From Ectobius pallidus (taxonomy: Eukaryota; Arthropoda; Insecta; Blattodea; Ectobiidae), in assembly GCA_964059195.1 (NCBI GenBank), contig CAXKWD010000005.1, positions 39,943,825 to 40,007,824 on the forward strand: a stretch of 64,000 nt of DNA. Reading direction: 5' to 3'. The notes below the pieces were generated by a model that saw only the letters and a program-made list of their open reading frames with translations, had not been told where the DNA came from and made no database searches. The stretch's first letter is position 1. Every line of letters starts with the position of its first letter. The translations under genes were made by a program, and so were the position numbers. Shown here piece after piece: positions 1-11,341 of the stretch.

Positions 1-1020
1 ATAATATTTTTTTACACAACTTACTAAATGATTCTTACGAGCCATTTCTATAATCTATGATTCGTGCGTTTTCGCCATTTTTATGATCTCTGAGTATTGT
101 GGACGTCTATTTTGTACTATCTGCATTATCGTGTATGTAGCTGTAAACTTTAATCGCTCTCCTGATAAATGTATAATGATATGGTACTAACCTCACGATG
201 TATTGCATATCAAATAACGCAGACTGAGAAGAGAAGTATATGGAACTGGAACAGCAAACAAAATATTTGGGGGAAAAGCTAGTAGAAAAAAGACCTAGAT
301 GAAATGGTGAGGGCTATTTTAGACCTGAAGAAACTATAATTAAAAAAGATTAGAAGTGTTTACCGCTCCTATTTTAAACCTCACAAGCTCTTGGTTATAG
401 CAATGGTTATACCAATGTTTCTTATTGAATTATTGGTGTATTTTCCTATTATGCTAGTACCTTACCTCAAGGCAATGGGAAAACTTCGAAACTGAAAAAT
501 TAAAGTTATATATCGCTCACCATATCGTGGGATTAGAACCAAAGGATTCCATCTATAATATTTTTTTACACAACTTACTAAATGATTCTTACGAGCCATT
601 TCTATAATCTATGATTCGTGCGTTTTCGCCATTTTTATGATCTCTGAGTATTGTGGACGTCTATTTTGTACTATCTGCATTATCGTGTATGTAGCTGTAA
701 ACTTTAATCGCTCTCCTGATAAATGTATAATGATATGGTACTAACCTCACGATGTATTGCATATCAAATAACGCAGACTGAGAAGAGAAGTATATGGAAC
801 TGGAACAGCAAACAAAATATTTGGGGGAAAAGCTAGTAGAAAAAAGACCTAGATGAAATGGTGAGGGCTATTTTAGACCTGAAGAAACTATAATTAAAAA
901 AGATTAGAAGTGTTTACCGCTCCTATTTTAAACCTCACAAGCTCTTGGTTATAGCAATGGTTATACCAATGTTTCTTATTGAATTATTGGTGTATTTTCC
1001 TATTATGCTAGTACCTTACC
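1..1020. repeat. 554-bp tandem repeat, last two units
   Basis: Bases 1-466 recur at 555-1020, with no difference in the stretches I compared. The 88 bases at 467-554 complete a 554-bp period. The second unit stops abruptly at 1020, where unrelated sequence begins. The array may continue upstream of the window. No long ORF is present in either unit. This is either a recent tandem duplication, the edge of a satellite array, or an assembly duplication. Confidence 0.9.
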
Positions 1021-3482
1021 GTTTTGCATATTGGATACTTAGTATTAACTCACTCTTAACACGAACTGGGGGACACATATCACCAATTCATAGCTACAAT
1101 AGAACTACGTACTAAATAAGGCAGGTCTTATATTCTATAGATATAAGCTAACGATTAAGACCAGACTAGGTAAAGAAAAGGAGATGATATTTATGATAAA
1201 TACCGTAGGCCCTACTACACAAATGGATCTACTATTTCCATATCCACATTATAACAACAAAGATAATAAATGAAAATCCATGTATATTATACGTAAAAAT
1301 TACATAATATGGATCAAATTATAATTATATCGTATTATTGGTAAGTTTATATCTTCCTTATGTTTTCGTCATTACTGAATTTCTTAGATTCATAATTCAT
1401 TCACGGAATCACATAGGCCTAGCCCCATAGGTAACTGTGTTATTAGTATTAGTTATTAGTCTTTAATCGGAATGCAAAATATTGTAAAGTCGTTAGTTTG
1501 CAAATTATAAAGTCGTTTATGAGTTTACTAATTTAATAATAATTTTTGTCAACAATATTCAATTAATCTATTAAATAATTACCTTGGAGTTATTCCTGAA
1601 GCGAAGACACTTGGGACGCTACTAAGAAGAATGTTCGAACATGACTGCTTAATACCTGAAATGAACAGAGATAACATGAATGACTTTATTATTTTATAGT
1701 TTCGGAACTTATTTTCGAATTTTGAATAATTGGCTCACCAATTAATAATCTGTTAATTTAAGCATATGATTCGCTGTAAAGATATAGACTAATAGCGTAT
1801 GTTAATAAATATAACGTTTTAACTATTTTGCTCTTAATTTTTAATTTTCGAATTAATTATCGTGGGCACCTGCTAGTTAGGAATAAAATGCTATGTGTTT
1901 AAAAAAAATTCTATTAATGCAAACAACTTCGTTATTTTTTTTCCCCGTTAAATGGATTTTGTATAACTAATCATTTGGAACGGTTAAATAGACCCATTTT
2001 TATTAAAGAAAAGACTTAAATCCATAAGTGAAATTGGTTTATATAATGATGTTATTTGTGAAGTTTTAAGAATGTTTTCAAGGCAATAACATCCAAAGGT
2101 ATAAAGTTTATAGTTCGGAAAAATATCCCTTCCGTTGTGTTCTAAACCCACTCTTGTATAAAGTTCCAAATTTGCAACTAGGCATAACTATATATTGTGT
2201 TTGAGAGATCAAGGAATATTAAAAAAAAAAAAAAAAGACCAATAATAATTATAAATAACCTAAACAAATATTAAAATCTTATTATTGGTTACTTTTTTCT
2301 CATATTTGGAATAAAACGTGAGTAAATAAGTAATTTCATCACTTTGTCTATACCATTTTTGCTCCTCGCTGGATTGCCAATTCAAATGTAAACAAAAAAC
2401 TGTGGAATGAGAAGCAGCGAATTTTTCTTAAAGAGAAGTAGATGGTCGTTATATTTTAATGGGAACAGAGAGTCCATTGATGCGCGATGAATAGAAAAAG
2501 CTTCATATAGCGCCAAGATGAGGGTGAAGGAATGCAAGCTGCATTATCCGCACGAACATAAATACACACTGAACACGGTAGCTACGAAAATCACTGAAAA
2601 TGAAAATGTACAATATAACAACATTTATATAATTGCAATTGTATGCTCTCATAAAGTACGGTACAGGCTACACTGAATAATCTTTTTTTCCTGAGAATGC
2701 TGAAGAAGTTATAACTGTGTCATAATAACTTGTGTCTGTTTTCAAAAGGACTCAAGTACATTTCTAATTGTATCAGTTACTACAAAAAACAATATAAACT
2801 ACTTTGTTGCTCACTTATACAGCATTTTTTATACAGAAATGCTATTTTGTAATTAAAAAAACGAGTTCTCTACTCGTGCATTAAATATTCATGAGACTGT
2901 ATTCTGGCGCCTGCATGGAATTTAGTAAAATCGGAGCCCAAAATACTTTCAAATTACATTAATTTTTTTTTATTCTTGTTCAAAAAAGTTAGTCAAAATG
3001 TTTTTGTTTGGTTTAACTTTTGAATTCTGCAGATGTTCCAGTAGACTATGGATTATAAACGACACGCCGCGCCGGTAATACAGGATGATAAATAAAATCA
3101 TTATTAGTAGGAGTTATATCAAGAAATTAAAACAAACCAAAAAAAACAAAAAAACAAAAAAAAAAGAACAAAAAAAAAGACATTTCACTCCTTAGAGTAA
3201 CGACAATTTAGTAAAAATGTGGAAGGGTAACAAAGCTTCTGCGTTAAGGAATGTGGGAGCAGCTTTATTTTAGGTCAGTGGCATTTAGTGCCATGATAGG
3301 TTTTGTAAGGTTTAGGAACAGTTGTAATAGTTTACGCGCGTTTCGTTATGTGCCTTATTGAATCGTTCCTCTTTTGTTTTCGTGGCTCGGAACGGCAAGG
3401 ACATTAGCGGTGGAGCATACCTCATTGTTGCGGGTCGTGATGTCAACCTGTTCCAATTTTTATGTACATACTTATATAGGTA
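1021..3482. other. AT-rich intergenic DNA, nothing recognised
   Basis: No coding region or element boundary was recognised. Contents are low-complexity tracts: an A run near 2221-2236 and an A-rich, CAAAA-like tract at about 3128-3180. Short ORFs here (61 aa on the minus strand near 2000) show no domain. Confidence 0.6.
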
Positions 3483-4300
3483 CTAGCTTAAAAGACCCGG
3501 CGTCGCCTGGGTTTTTTTATTTTGTAATTGGAAATTAACTTATGAAGGACTTTTGATTTTTAAATTCTAGTTCCTTATATAGGTATTTATAATCTGAAAT
3601 AGGAAGAACGACTTATTACACTAAAACTATTCCTTCAGAAAACTCTTGATATAGTTTTTATGGCTCATAGAGGATGTAGAATTCTGCATCGTATCGCTTG
3701 TACACAGCAAGCCTGGTAAGGGTTCAAATAAGAAGAAACAGAAATTCCTGTAACATAAAGTTGTAATACCGAGGCGGAAAATTTTATTCCTCCCTCTCAT
3801 GTTACCATAAAACTGTTTTGGGGATGAAATTAAACAGAAAGCAATATCACTTTCATACTTCTCTCTCCAAAAACCTGCGATATAATAATAGAAAAGTTAT
3901 GTGACTGCATTATTTTCGTGGATTACATTCTTTAATATTTATTTTTAACATGAATTATAAATTGATACCTTCTCTTATTTGTCAAACTTGCATTTTTTTT
4001 CCCCAATGCCATCTGATACATTAGCAACAATATGTTCTGTGATTGGGGTTTTATAATTCTGTGTAAAAAGGGATTAAGTTTTCTAAAAAACATTTAATTT
4101 TTGGCATGTAAAATCAAAATTTTGTAAATTCCTTTCTTAGTGAGCATCTGCATTATGAAACGAAGGTACTGTCAAAATTCCAAGTCTCTACCTGTTATAG
4201 TTTAGGCTCTACGTTGATTCCTGTCATTCATTCATTCATTCATTCATTCATTCATTCAGTCAGTCAGGACAAAGCCTCTTATATATAGAGAGATTATAGT
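3483..4300 (+). mobile_element. Dispersed 'TACTAGC...CCCGG' repeat, near full copy
   Basis: It begins TACTAGCTTAAAAGACCCGG and runs into a CATT microsatellite and the word GTCAGTCAGGACAAAG near 4260. Its first 150 bp align with 63863-64000, and more weakly with 47181-47345, so it is a dispersed family. A conserved GC-rich head and a microsatellite tail resemble the nonautonomous, LINE-mobilised repeats common in arthropods. No protein domain is visible. Assignment to a LINE family is inference. Confidence 0.6.
4225..4266. repeat. (CATT)n then (CAGT)n microsatellite
   Basis: Eight or nine CATT units are followed by CAGT units. They sit at the tail of the 3483-4300 repeat, where such a microsatellite would be the 3' end of a LINE-mobilised element. 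Confidence 0.9.
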
Positions 4301-4734
4301 AATATCTATTGTTTGTAAAAAATAAAAAAACCACACACACACAAGCGATGGTGTGCATTTTCCTCTGGTTTTACTCATCAAGTGAAACGTTACAAAACAT
4401 GGGCTTAAGAAGGATTCAGCAATGGGCAACACTGATAAAAACATTTCGGGTATCATGCATAGGCTAATACCACGAGTGCTTTTAAACGGATTGAGGAGTC
4501 CGCGGAGTCAGAAACCAACATACAGACCAATTCGGCAGGTATAGGCTACAACGGTAAATATATTAGAAGACGATTTAATAAATTAGTTATAGCTTTTAAT
4601 TATTTTATCTCAACGACAAAAGTGGAAGATATTCCTTTTTAACTTTTAGTTATTAATACACCTATATCTACATCTACAATAAACGATGCCTTGAAGATAC
4701 ACACGCATCCATAGGCCCAGGTAATAAAATAATT

Positions 4735-4808
4735 AGGCTAGTAGAAAGGTGAAGTCAGGCTGAATAATTCAATGCCATAGCCGGGATTTGAACCAGGACC
4801 TTTGCCGC
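4735..4808 (-). mobile_element. tRNA-derived SINE fragment, minus strand
   Basis: On the minus strand the stretch contains a B-box-like GGTTCAAATCC followed by CGGCTATGGCATTGAAT and CTGACTTCACCTTTC. The same tail occurs on the plus strand at 5030-5090, so the two form an inverted SINE pair. The tRNA-like head is cut off by the neighbouring insertion. Confidence 0.65.
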
Positions 4809-4828
4809 GTGAAAGAATTATCATTCCA

Positions 4829-5108
4829 CTGTGACCTACTAGCGGTTTACTATGAAGCCCGGGCCTTAAAGCACTTACGAGTTTGTAAGTCGCTATTGGG
4901 TTGGTATCTCATATTGAGAACGCCTGGTGGTACACCGGGATATGAGAGTCAGTTGGAGAATTTAATGTTGTACTGGCACATTGTCATGGTAGCTCACTTG
5001 GTAAGAGCAGCGGCGCGGAGTGTTGAAGATCCTGGTTCATAACCCGGCTATGAAATTGAATATTTCAGTCTGACTTCACCTTTCCACCTTAGCCTACACA
5101 CGGCCAGT
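4829..5108 (+). mobile_element. tRNA-derived SINE, plus strand
   Basis: A Pol III A-box-like GGTAGCTCACTTGGTAAG lies at about 4988-5005 and a B-box-like GGTTCATAACC at about 5035-5045, spaced as in a tRNA. The tail CTGACTTCACCTTTCCAC follows. The unit is bracketed by a 20-bp direct repeat (GTGAAAGAATTATCATTCCA at 4809-4828; one mismatch at 5109-5128), which reads as its target-site duplication. The tRNA of origin is undetermined. Confidence 0.65.
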
Positions 5109-5129
5109 GTGAAATAATTATCATTCCAA

Positions 5130-5619
5130 AATAATTAGTAGTTGTTGAGCAGATGGTATAATTTGTTCAGAGAAATTAAAAAAATTAAGAGTTATAATTG
5201 TTATGAATATTTAACGAATAATACAAACTAATATGATTAATAATAATCAGAAATAAGATCCGAGACAAAGCACAAAGCAATTGATAAACATAAGACATAG
5301 AAACTATATCAATATGCAGCACAGTCGCAGGCAATCGTAATTGGGCGACAGCGAATGTTTTGCCACTTGGATATCAACAGCATAGCCCCTGTAATGGCAA
5401 ATGCATCAATACTATTATTCCTTCTTTAATGCCCAGTTGAATAACTTATCAATCCTTTTAACACAAAATTTAAACACATTATTTCTTAACATTCCGTGCA
5501 AACTTTGATCCGAACTGTCGAAGAATCCGAACTGAACCTAGGCTGTACTGTATAATATATTATTTTATTAGTATTAATTTAGAATATAGGTTTTAGGTAG
5601 TAGGCATTTTATACACTGA
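5130..5619. other. AT-rich gap, nothing recognised
   Basis: No ORF above 60 codons, repeat boundary or RNA gene was recognised in these bases. Confidence 0.6.
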
Positions 5620-5711
5620 GGTTTTATATTTTTTTACCTTCAACTCCTACTTTTTTTTCGCCCTTGTTAATATTGAAAACCTTCCAAACAAAAGTTTTAG
5701 TGCTACTCATA
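5620..5711 (-). repeat. Split LINE-associated repeat, first part
   Basis: This stretch plus 8211-8274 together match 13455-13610, interrupted here by the 2.5-kb Harbinger-like element. Because 8275-8520 encodes a minus-strand reverse transcriptase fragment directly adjacent, the repeat is probably the 3' part of that same LINE. The LINE link is inference; the paralogy to 13455-13610 is visible directly. Confidence 0.7.
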
Positions 5712-8210
5712 GGGTGGCGTGCACCATCCAGGAGTAAACCAAACTAAAGTAGTAATTTTAAGACGGAGACCTGGAGTATACAAGAACCAGTACATCTGTC
5801 TCACTCTTTAAGTCATACGAGTAATGTGCTAGAGTGAGACAGACAAACCGGTTTTTGTTGCGTCAGGTTCCCGTCTTAGATTTACTACTTTAGTGCTTCT
5901 CTTTTAGTAACTTACTCTTTTAGTTGGTGTTGGAGAGCTCAATTGATAGTTACTTCTTTAGTTGTAACTAAAGCAGTAAACGATTTTTACTAAAGAAGTA
6001 GTCGAATTCTGCGCAGAACAGAGCAGAAACGTTAGTGCAGCGCAGCAGAACACGTGCATTTCAATTGCCAGTATTATTCAAGTGCCAGATAATGAAAAGG
6101 AAAGGTTCGCTGAAACAATGAATATGAATTTGGGTTGTTCCAAATATTACTAATGACAATCTTCATGTTTTAAAATAGGTCTAATAGTAATGTTTTATTC
6201 ATTACTAATTTTCATTCCTTCAATTGAATATTTTCAGTTTAGTAGCCTACGTTAGGGTACTGTGATTACAATTTTTGTGCAAACTATTTCTGTATTATAA
6301 TGCAAACAATTGGAATTTCCAGTTGATTTTCATAATTGATTCACTGTCAATATTATAATTATTTCTCTCATAATAATAATAAAGTTCTAAAATATATTAA
6401 AATATTTATACATCCTAAAGTTACATATTCTTCCCCAAAAACGATAAATCAATTATTCTACAGTTGTTTATCATAAATCTCACTATAATGAATTATTAAT
6501 ACTTATTGACTGTTTAACAATATTAATAAGAAGTATTACAGAAAAATCATGAAAAAGAGGGAGATAAAAAGGATAACAAAACTAATAAGGGGCATTATGT
6601 TTCTGTCCTTTTTCAAATGCACAGAACATTTACTTAAAAAATATTACCTTATAAAAATAATAATATTACAACTGAGAAATGTAATATTTAAACAAAAAAT
6701 GGCGGTACAATATTTCGGAAGCTATGAACTCCAATAATAATTATGTAGATGGTTGTGTGTTTAAAAATAATTTCAGTGACTACTTCTCTAGATCTTGTGC
6801 AGCTTCAACCTCCAGCGCCCCTCCTTAAAGTTTTCTTTCGGCACTCATGTTGGCATGTTTTTCTATATAGTTTATAATGCTTCTCACTTTCCTGTCCACA
6901 GGGTTAATTAACATAGTTAGCAGCATACTATAGACCTGCAGCATCTGCTATAGTTTATTCCCAAACATGAAAGTCTCGTCTCACTCCACCATTCGAGACT
7001 TGGGTAGTCTTTAAGGAATGGTTTTACAATGTGCCCCCTTCTCAATGTACGCTAATCCCAGTGTCAGTCAAATTTTCTTCCGATGTGGCCTGTTTGGACA
7101 TTTTCACACCTGGGTCAGAAAAAAGGACATATTATTCATTAACACTGCGGGTGCAACTACTGAACTTTTAGCTCTTATAATTATTATTATAATTCTGGCA
7201 TTCGCAATGTTGTGCTTTAAGTTAAGCTATAGAAGTGTAATGTAATAAAATTAATTTACAATAATTACATTAAATCGTTTAACAATGAGAATCACCTATT
7301 GTTCAGTAATATCTATGGTTAAGTAGTAGGGGGAAGTGTTTTCTGGGTAGCTCCAAGAACGGAGGCTTTCATTTATTGGAATATACTATACCTCGCCGAT
7401 ATCTGTATCCATAGGATTAGCTTGAAATACATCGTCGTTTTCTAACCCAAAGTTAGGGAGAACTGCAGCATCTAAAGGCCGATCCAGCTAGGAAGATATT
7501 TGAGAGCACATGCGCTCCTTGTACCGTGCAATGCAAACGTCCCTTCCACTCACTCTCCCCCTCACCTTTGGTGGACGTCTTCCTAGTTGGATCGCTCTCC
7601 GCAATGATATTTCCACATTTGACTGGCTGAAATCACATGGATGTAGTGAGAATCTGACATCGTTTCTTCCAATCGCCAAAATTTCATGTAAGGATTTATG
7701 AGCTTAATTATTTACGTTATTAAATGTCCTACTAGGTGTGGTTCGCTTAATATTTATTAAATCACCTGCCACAACTCTCATTTTTGGTATACCGCCTTCT
7801 TCATCTCAATAACCTATCCTCAGTTTGAACTATGTAATCCATTTATGTAACTCATAACTCACGCAAATGCCACAGAACACACTTACTACACAACTTACTC
7901 CACCCCCTGAGTAGGAGTAAATATTGGCCTTATTTACTCCACAACTTACTACGTTAGTAACGTACTCCGTGTTGGTGCTCTCCACCACTTGTGGAGTAAG
8001 TTCATTTACTCTGGGAGTAAATAAAATATTTACTTCTTTAGTACATTGCTCTAGGTTGAAGGTCGCCGAGTTTAGTTTACTCCTGGTTGGTGCACGCCGT
8101 CCTTACTAAAAGAGTACGGTTACTAAAAGAGTAGCTTACTAAAGTAGTTAGAACTAAAGAAGTAAGGTTTACTAAAAGAGTAAATGGCATGAGTTTGGTG
8201 CACGCCACCC
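5712..8210. mobile_element. PIF/Harbinger-like DNA transposon, copy 1
   Basis: Terminal inverted repeats GGGTGGCGTGCACCA (5712) and TGGTGCACGCCACCC (ending 8210) bound a 2499-bp unit. It is flanked by ATA on the left and TTA on the right. The unoccupied paralog at 13455-13610 shows that the original target read TTA, so the left copy has mutated. A 3-bp TWA duplication and GG-initial TIRs fit PIF/Harbinger. No transposase motif could be recognised: the ORFs of 61-75 codons inside (near 6549, 7018, 7510 and 7924) are unlike known proteins and seem nonfunctional. Both ends carry many short repeats of the type TACTAAAGTAGTA and TACTAAAAGAGTA. A second copy of the terminus lies inside the right end at about 8070-8104. 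Copy 2 is at 18031-20503 and is nearly identical, so the family moved recently using a transposase supplied elsewhere. Confidence 0.85.
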
Positions 8211-8274
8211 TTAGGATACGTGATAACTTTAACGGAAGAAATATTTTTCATACTAAGAGAGTTATAGTGTTATG
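8211..8274 (-). repeat. Split LINE-associated repeat, second part
   Basis: Continues the 5620-5711 repeat across the transposon insertion. It aligns to the second half of 13455-13610 (word GGATA(C/T)GTGATAAC). Confidence 0.7.
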
Positions 8275-8520
8275 CTAGATAATGTACAAAATTGTAGAAT
8301 CCAAACCCCAGGTGGGTTTTGTAGCGATTGACAGACCAGCTAATAGCTTATGTGCTTTAGATTGGAGAAACTCAAAGTGAGCTCGAAAAGTGAGCTTTCT
8401 ATCTAGAATAATCCCCAGATATGTCAACTGACCTTTAAAAGTTATATCTTGTCCATTCATGACAATTTTTGGAATATCAACTCGTCTTTTCCTTTAAACT
8501 ATCCTAGCTGTGGTTTTGGT
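8275..8520 (-). pseudogene. LINE reverse transcriptase fragment
   Basis: The minus-strand translation contains LTYLGIILDRKLTF, which matches the conserved 'YLGV.LD.KLTW..H' block at the C-terminal side of the reverse transcriptase of Jockey/R1/I-type non-LTR retrotransposons. Upstream in the same frame, FIPTKTTARIV and KRRVDIPKIVMNGQDI match the preceding 'P.KT...F.RK...P.I..NG' block, separated by one stop codon. Only about 80 codons survive. The catalytic YADD region, endonuclease and the rest of ORF2 are absent. It is a dead fragment. Clade assignment is uncertain. Confidence 0.75.
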
Positions 8521-10034
8521 GGGGATAAACGTGTGTTTGTTGTCACAGCCCTATTGATATATGACGTCAAGAGCTGCATTAGCATCAGATGTTAGAGTAG
8601 AGGTTTTATATTAGTTTCAATATTTTCGTCTTTCGTCTAGTTAGTTAGTTAGTTTATGAGGCTTAGACTATAAAAGGATCGTTATTTTACTGTAAATTAT
8701 TTGTAATTGTCTTGTATTTGTAACATATTTGTAATTTTGCATAATTTAAGTGCAATAATCTAAGTATAATAATCTTGGTAGAATTCAGAAAAGATGGCCT
8801 GAATTCCATAAAGTAAAACAAAGCAATTGTAATTCTAAATCGCCTATGAATGGAAACCTAGTGACTAACTTGGAAATCTTGCCTATTATTATATCTTTGT
8901 TCTAAATTGTTTATTTTGGTAAGGTGCAGAACACATGGGCAGAGGTGTAGGCTTACCAAAGCTGTATTATGAAATATTTAGCAGTGACATTAACTCCCTT
9001 GCGTGCAACACGTCACATGTAAAAAAAAAAAATCACAGCACATTCAGTCATGAGAGTGTGACTGCTAGGAGTTGCTTTCAATATGAAATAGCTTGGGGAT
9101 ATGCTAGTAGTTGGGTCAATTAACCTCCGAATTGTAGCAGTTAGTGTGCATTCCACTTCAACAATTTAACATTTATAAAGCGTTTAATGGGTCCTCGTTA
9201 CTACCGTCCATTCCAACAATTTGCTTTCAGCAAACCCTCCTCCTTCATTCATTACTCAGCATTTGAAAACAGTTCACCCATTCTACCAATCCACTTTAAA
9301 TAGCTCGTCACACTTCCAACGGCTAAAAGGAGCTTCAGTACCTCGCTGGTTTTGTCTGGAAGTCCGTGACAGCACAGGCTGCATTATGTAATGTTATGTC
9401 TCATTGGGTGCATATAGAAGTGTAATAATTATTTGTTTGGGAACTAAATTTATAATTTTCAATATAATAAGGAGCACATAAAGCATACGATCCATATATA
9501 TAAGATCTGGAGAAAAAAGGGTTTCTAAGAATCTCAAATTGGTGCGTTTTACGTGACAATAATTATGATTTTTAAAGGCAACTACAGTGAATCATACAAA
9601 AGTGATCATAAACGGATGGTCTGTGCGTACGGTAATGACTTTGAACGTTCAAACGAAGAGTGAATTCTTCAAAATGTCTGTGACTGATTCAAAGAACACC
9701 AAGAAAAAGAAGAATTCTAGTATTTTTTCTTCTCTATTAGTTAGTGTCAGAATCCTGGCTGTTCGAACTTGAAGACCATATAGAGTGAAAACACAGAAGT
9801 TGCAACACTTAAATAATTTAAAAAAGAACAAATTAATAATACACTTAGCTTCTCAATACGTATAAGGGCAAAAAATATATTTATGCTACACCCCAGCCAA
9901 GCTCCGCCGTTTTGTTAGGTTAGGAACGTTTATGTTAAGTTTAGGAGCAATATACTGAATAGCACAAGGTTTATTATGTCTCACATTGAATTTCTTCTGT
10001 GACGAAACCCTAAACCCCACCTTCCCAGGCGGGC
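8521..10034. other. Intergenic DNA, nothing firmly recognised
   Basis: Contains short AGTT tandem units near 8638-8655 and a single TTAGGTTAGG word near 9918. The 60-62 codon ORFs at 8935 and 9587/9649 (the latter two are opposite strands of the same bases) resemble no known protein. Confidence 0.5.
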
Positions 10035-10259
10035 CTCATCAGCAGGGCTAGGATTTATATGTAATTACATATTTCTTAATTTCACAGATAGACATATTTT
10101 TTTAACTTATCTCCATCTATTATGTTGTCCTCTATTCAAATTAAACAAATTTATTTTACATATTTTTCCATATTTCTGACATTAGTACATATTTATATGT
10201 AAAATGAATATTTGTCCATATTTAGTGATTTTAATGCAATATTCGTACATATTTTATTC

Positions 10260-10993
10260 TTAAGAGTAAAGTTTTGCTATTTGCTAAGTAAAGCAGCAGA
10301 ATCATTAAAGGTTTTATTTCCGAAAATGATCCACTTAACATGTACAGCACATGCTTTATATCGTATTGCAGAAACAATCAGGGTAAATTTTCCTAAAGTG
10401 GACCAATTAATTTCTAGTGGAAAGAAAGTTTTCCTGAAAGCCCCCAGCAGAATTCAACTCTTGAAGGAAATGTATCCCGACGTACCTCTGCCACCGCGAT
10501 CAGTAGGCCTACTAACCAGATGGGGTGCATGGTTAGATTCTGTGGAGTACTACCTGAAAAACTATGAAGCCCTTAAGAGCGTGGTGGATTCTTTTAATTC
10601 AGAAAGTGCTGCCTCCATTAACGTTCTAAAATCCTTGTTGAGTGAACAATGTGTGAAAAATGATTTGTGTTACATTCAATCAAATTTTTGTAATATAACA
10701 AAAATAATTCAGAAACTACAAAATAATAATAATCTCACATTACCTGAAAATATTGACATTGTGAAAAACATGATTCATGAACTCGAATGTAAAGTGGACC
10801 ATGTGTTTTCAAGAAATCCAGGCTTTGAGGAAATGTGTAAAATCAGTGCAATCCTAAGTTGCTCGTCAAATGTAAAACTAGAATCAGATACGCTATATCT
10901 CCTGCTGATACAGTGATTTTTAAACACGCGCCAATCACTTCATGTGCAGTAGAACGAAGCTTCAGCCAATACAAATCACTTTTGAAAATTTAA
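10260..10993 (+). pseudogene. hAT transposase remnant (CGGBP1-associated type)
   Basis: The frame ending at 10916 encodes about 215 aa with HLTCTAHALYRIAE, KVFLKAPSRIQLLKEMYPD and LTRWGAWLDSVEYYLKNYEAL. These are the C/H block and the 'TRWG.WL.a..YY..n' block of hAT RNase-H-fold transposases related to the CGGBP1/ZBED group. After a one-base frameshift near 10890, the next frame reads HAPITSCAVERSFSQYKSLL up to the stop at 10991-10993. That is the hAT C-terminal dimerisation motif ('VERSFS.YK'). The N-terminal BED finger and the first catalytic Asp region are missing, so it cannot be functional. The protein would have acted in the nucleus in cut-and-paste transposition. Confidence 0.85.
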
Positions 10994-11201
10994 AACAACA
11001 TTTTGTGGCATACTGTTGTGGTAGCAGAAATAATCAATGAATGAATACAAATAAAGTAAGTGATCTAAAAAAAAAATTGAATAATTTAATTTGTGAATCC
11101 AGTATTTGTAATGCATTGTTTTGGTTCTAAAAGTAAGAAAATGTAGTGTTTAGTGGTTAAATTTGTTTTGATGTCCATATTTTACAAAATATATTTGCAT
11201 A

Positions 11202-11226
11202 TAATTATATATATATATATATATAT
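11202..11226. repeat. (AT)n microsatellite in hAT right end
   Basis: About 12 AT units inside the right subterminal region of the hAT element. Confidence 0.85.
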
Positions 11227-11341
11227 GTATTTTGACATTTTTAGTACATATATAAGTACATATTTTGACATTTTTTAGTACATATATATGTACATATTTT
11301 GACATTTTTTAGTACATATAAATCCTAGCCCTGCTCATTAG

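Larger units (their letters stand above)
10043..11333 (+). mobile_element. hAT transposon, internally deleted
   Basis: The left end CAGGGCTAGGATTTATATGT (10043) is the inverse of the right end ACATATAAATCCTAGCCCTG (ending 11333). An 8-bp target duplication flanks it: CTCATCAG (10035-10042) and CTCATTAG (11334-11341), one mismatch. This is diagnostic for hAT. The 1291-bp unit keeps part of a transposase gene on the plus strand. Near the right end the motif GTACATATTTTGACATTTTT is repeated at least three times, a subterminal repeat array of the kind hAT transposases bind. The left subterminal region has related ACATATTT words. Confidence 0.9.

Noticed and set aside
4988..5060. A genuine tRNA gene
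   Set aside because: The A and B boxes are degenerate, no cloverleaf closes, and the tail matches another SINE copy.
7488..7701. Overlapping ORFs on both strands, repeated at 19795-19986
   Set aside because: Apparent conservation comes from two young copies of one transposon; neither frame matches a known transposase block.
9915..9926. TTAGGTTAGG, the insect telomere unit
   Set aside because: Only two units, with no array on either side.
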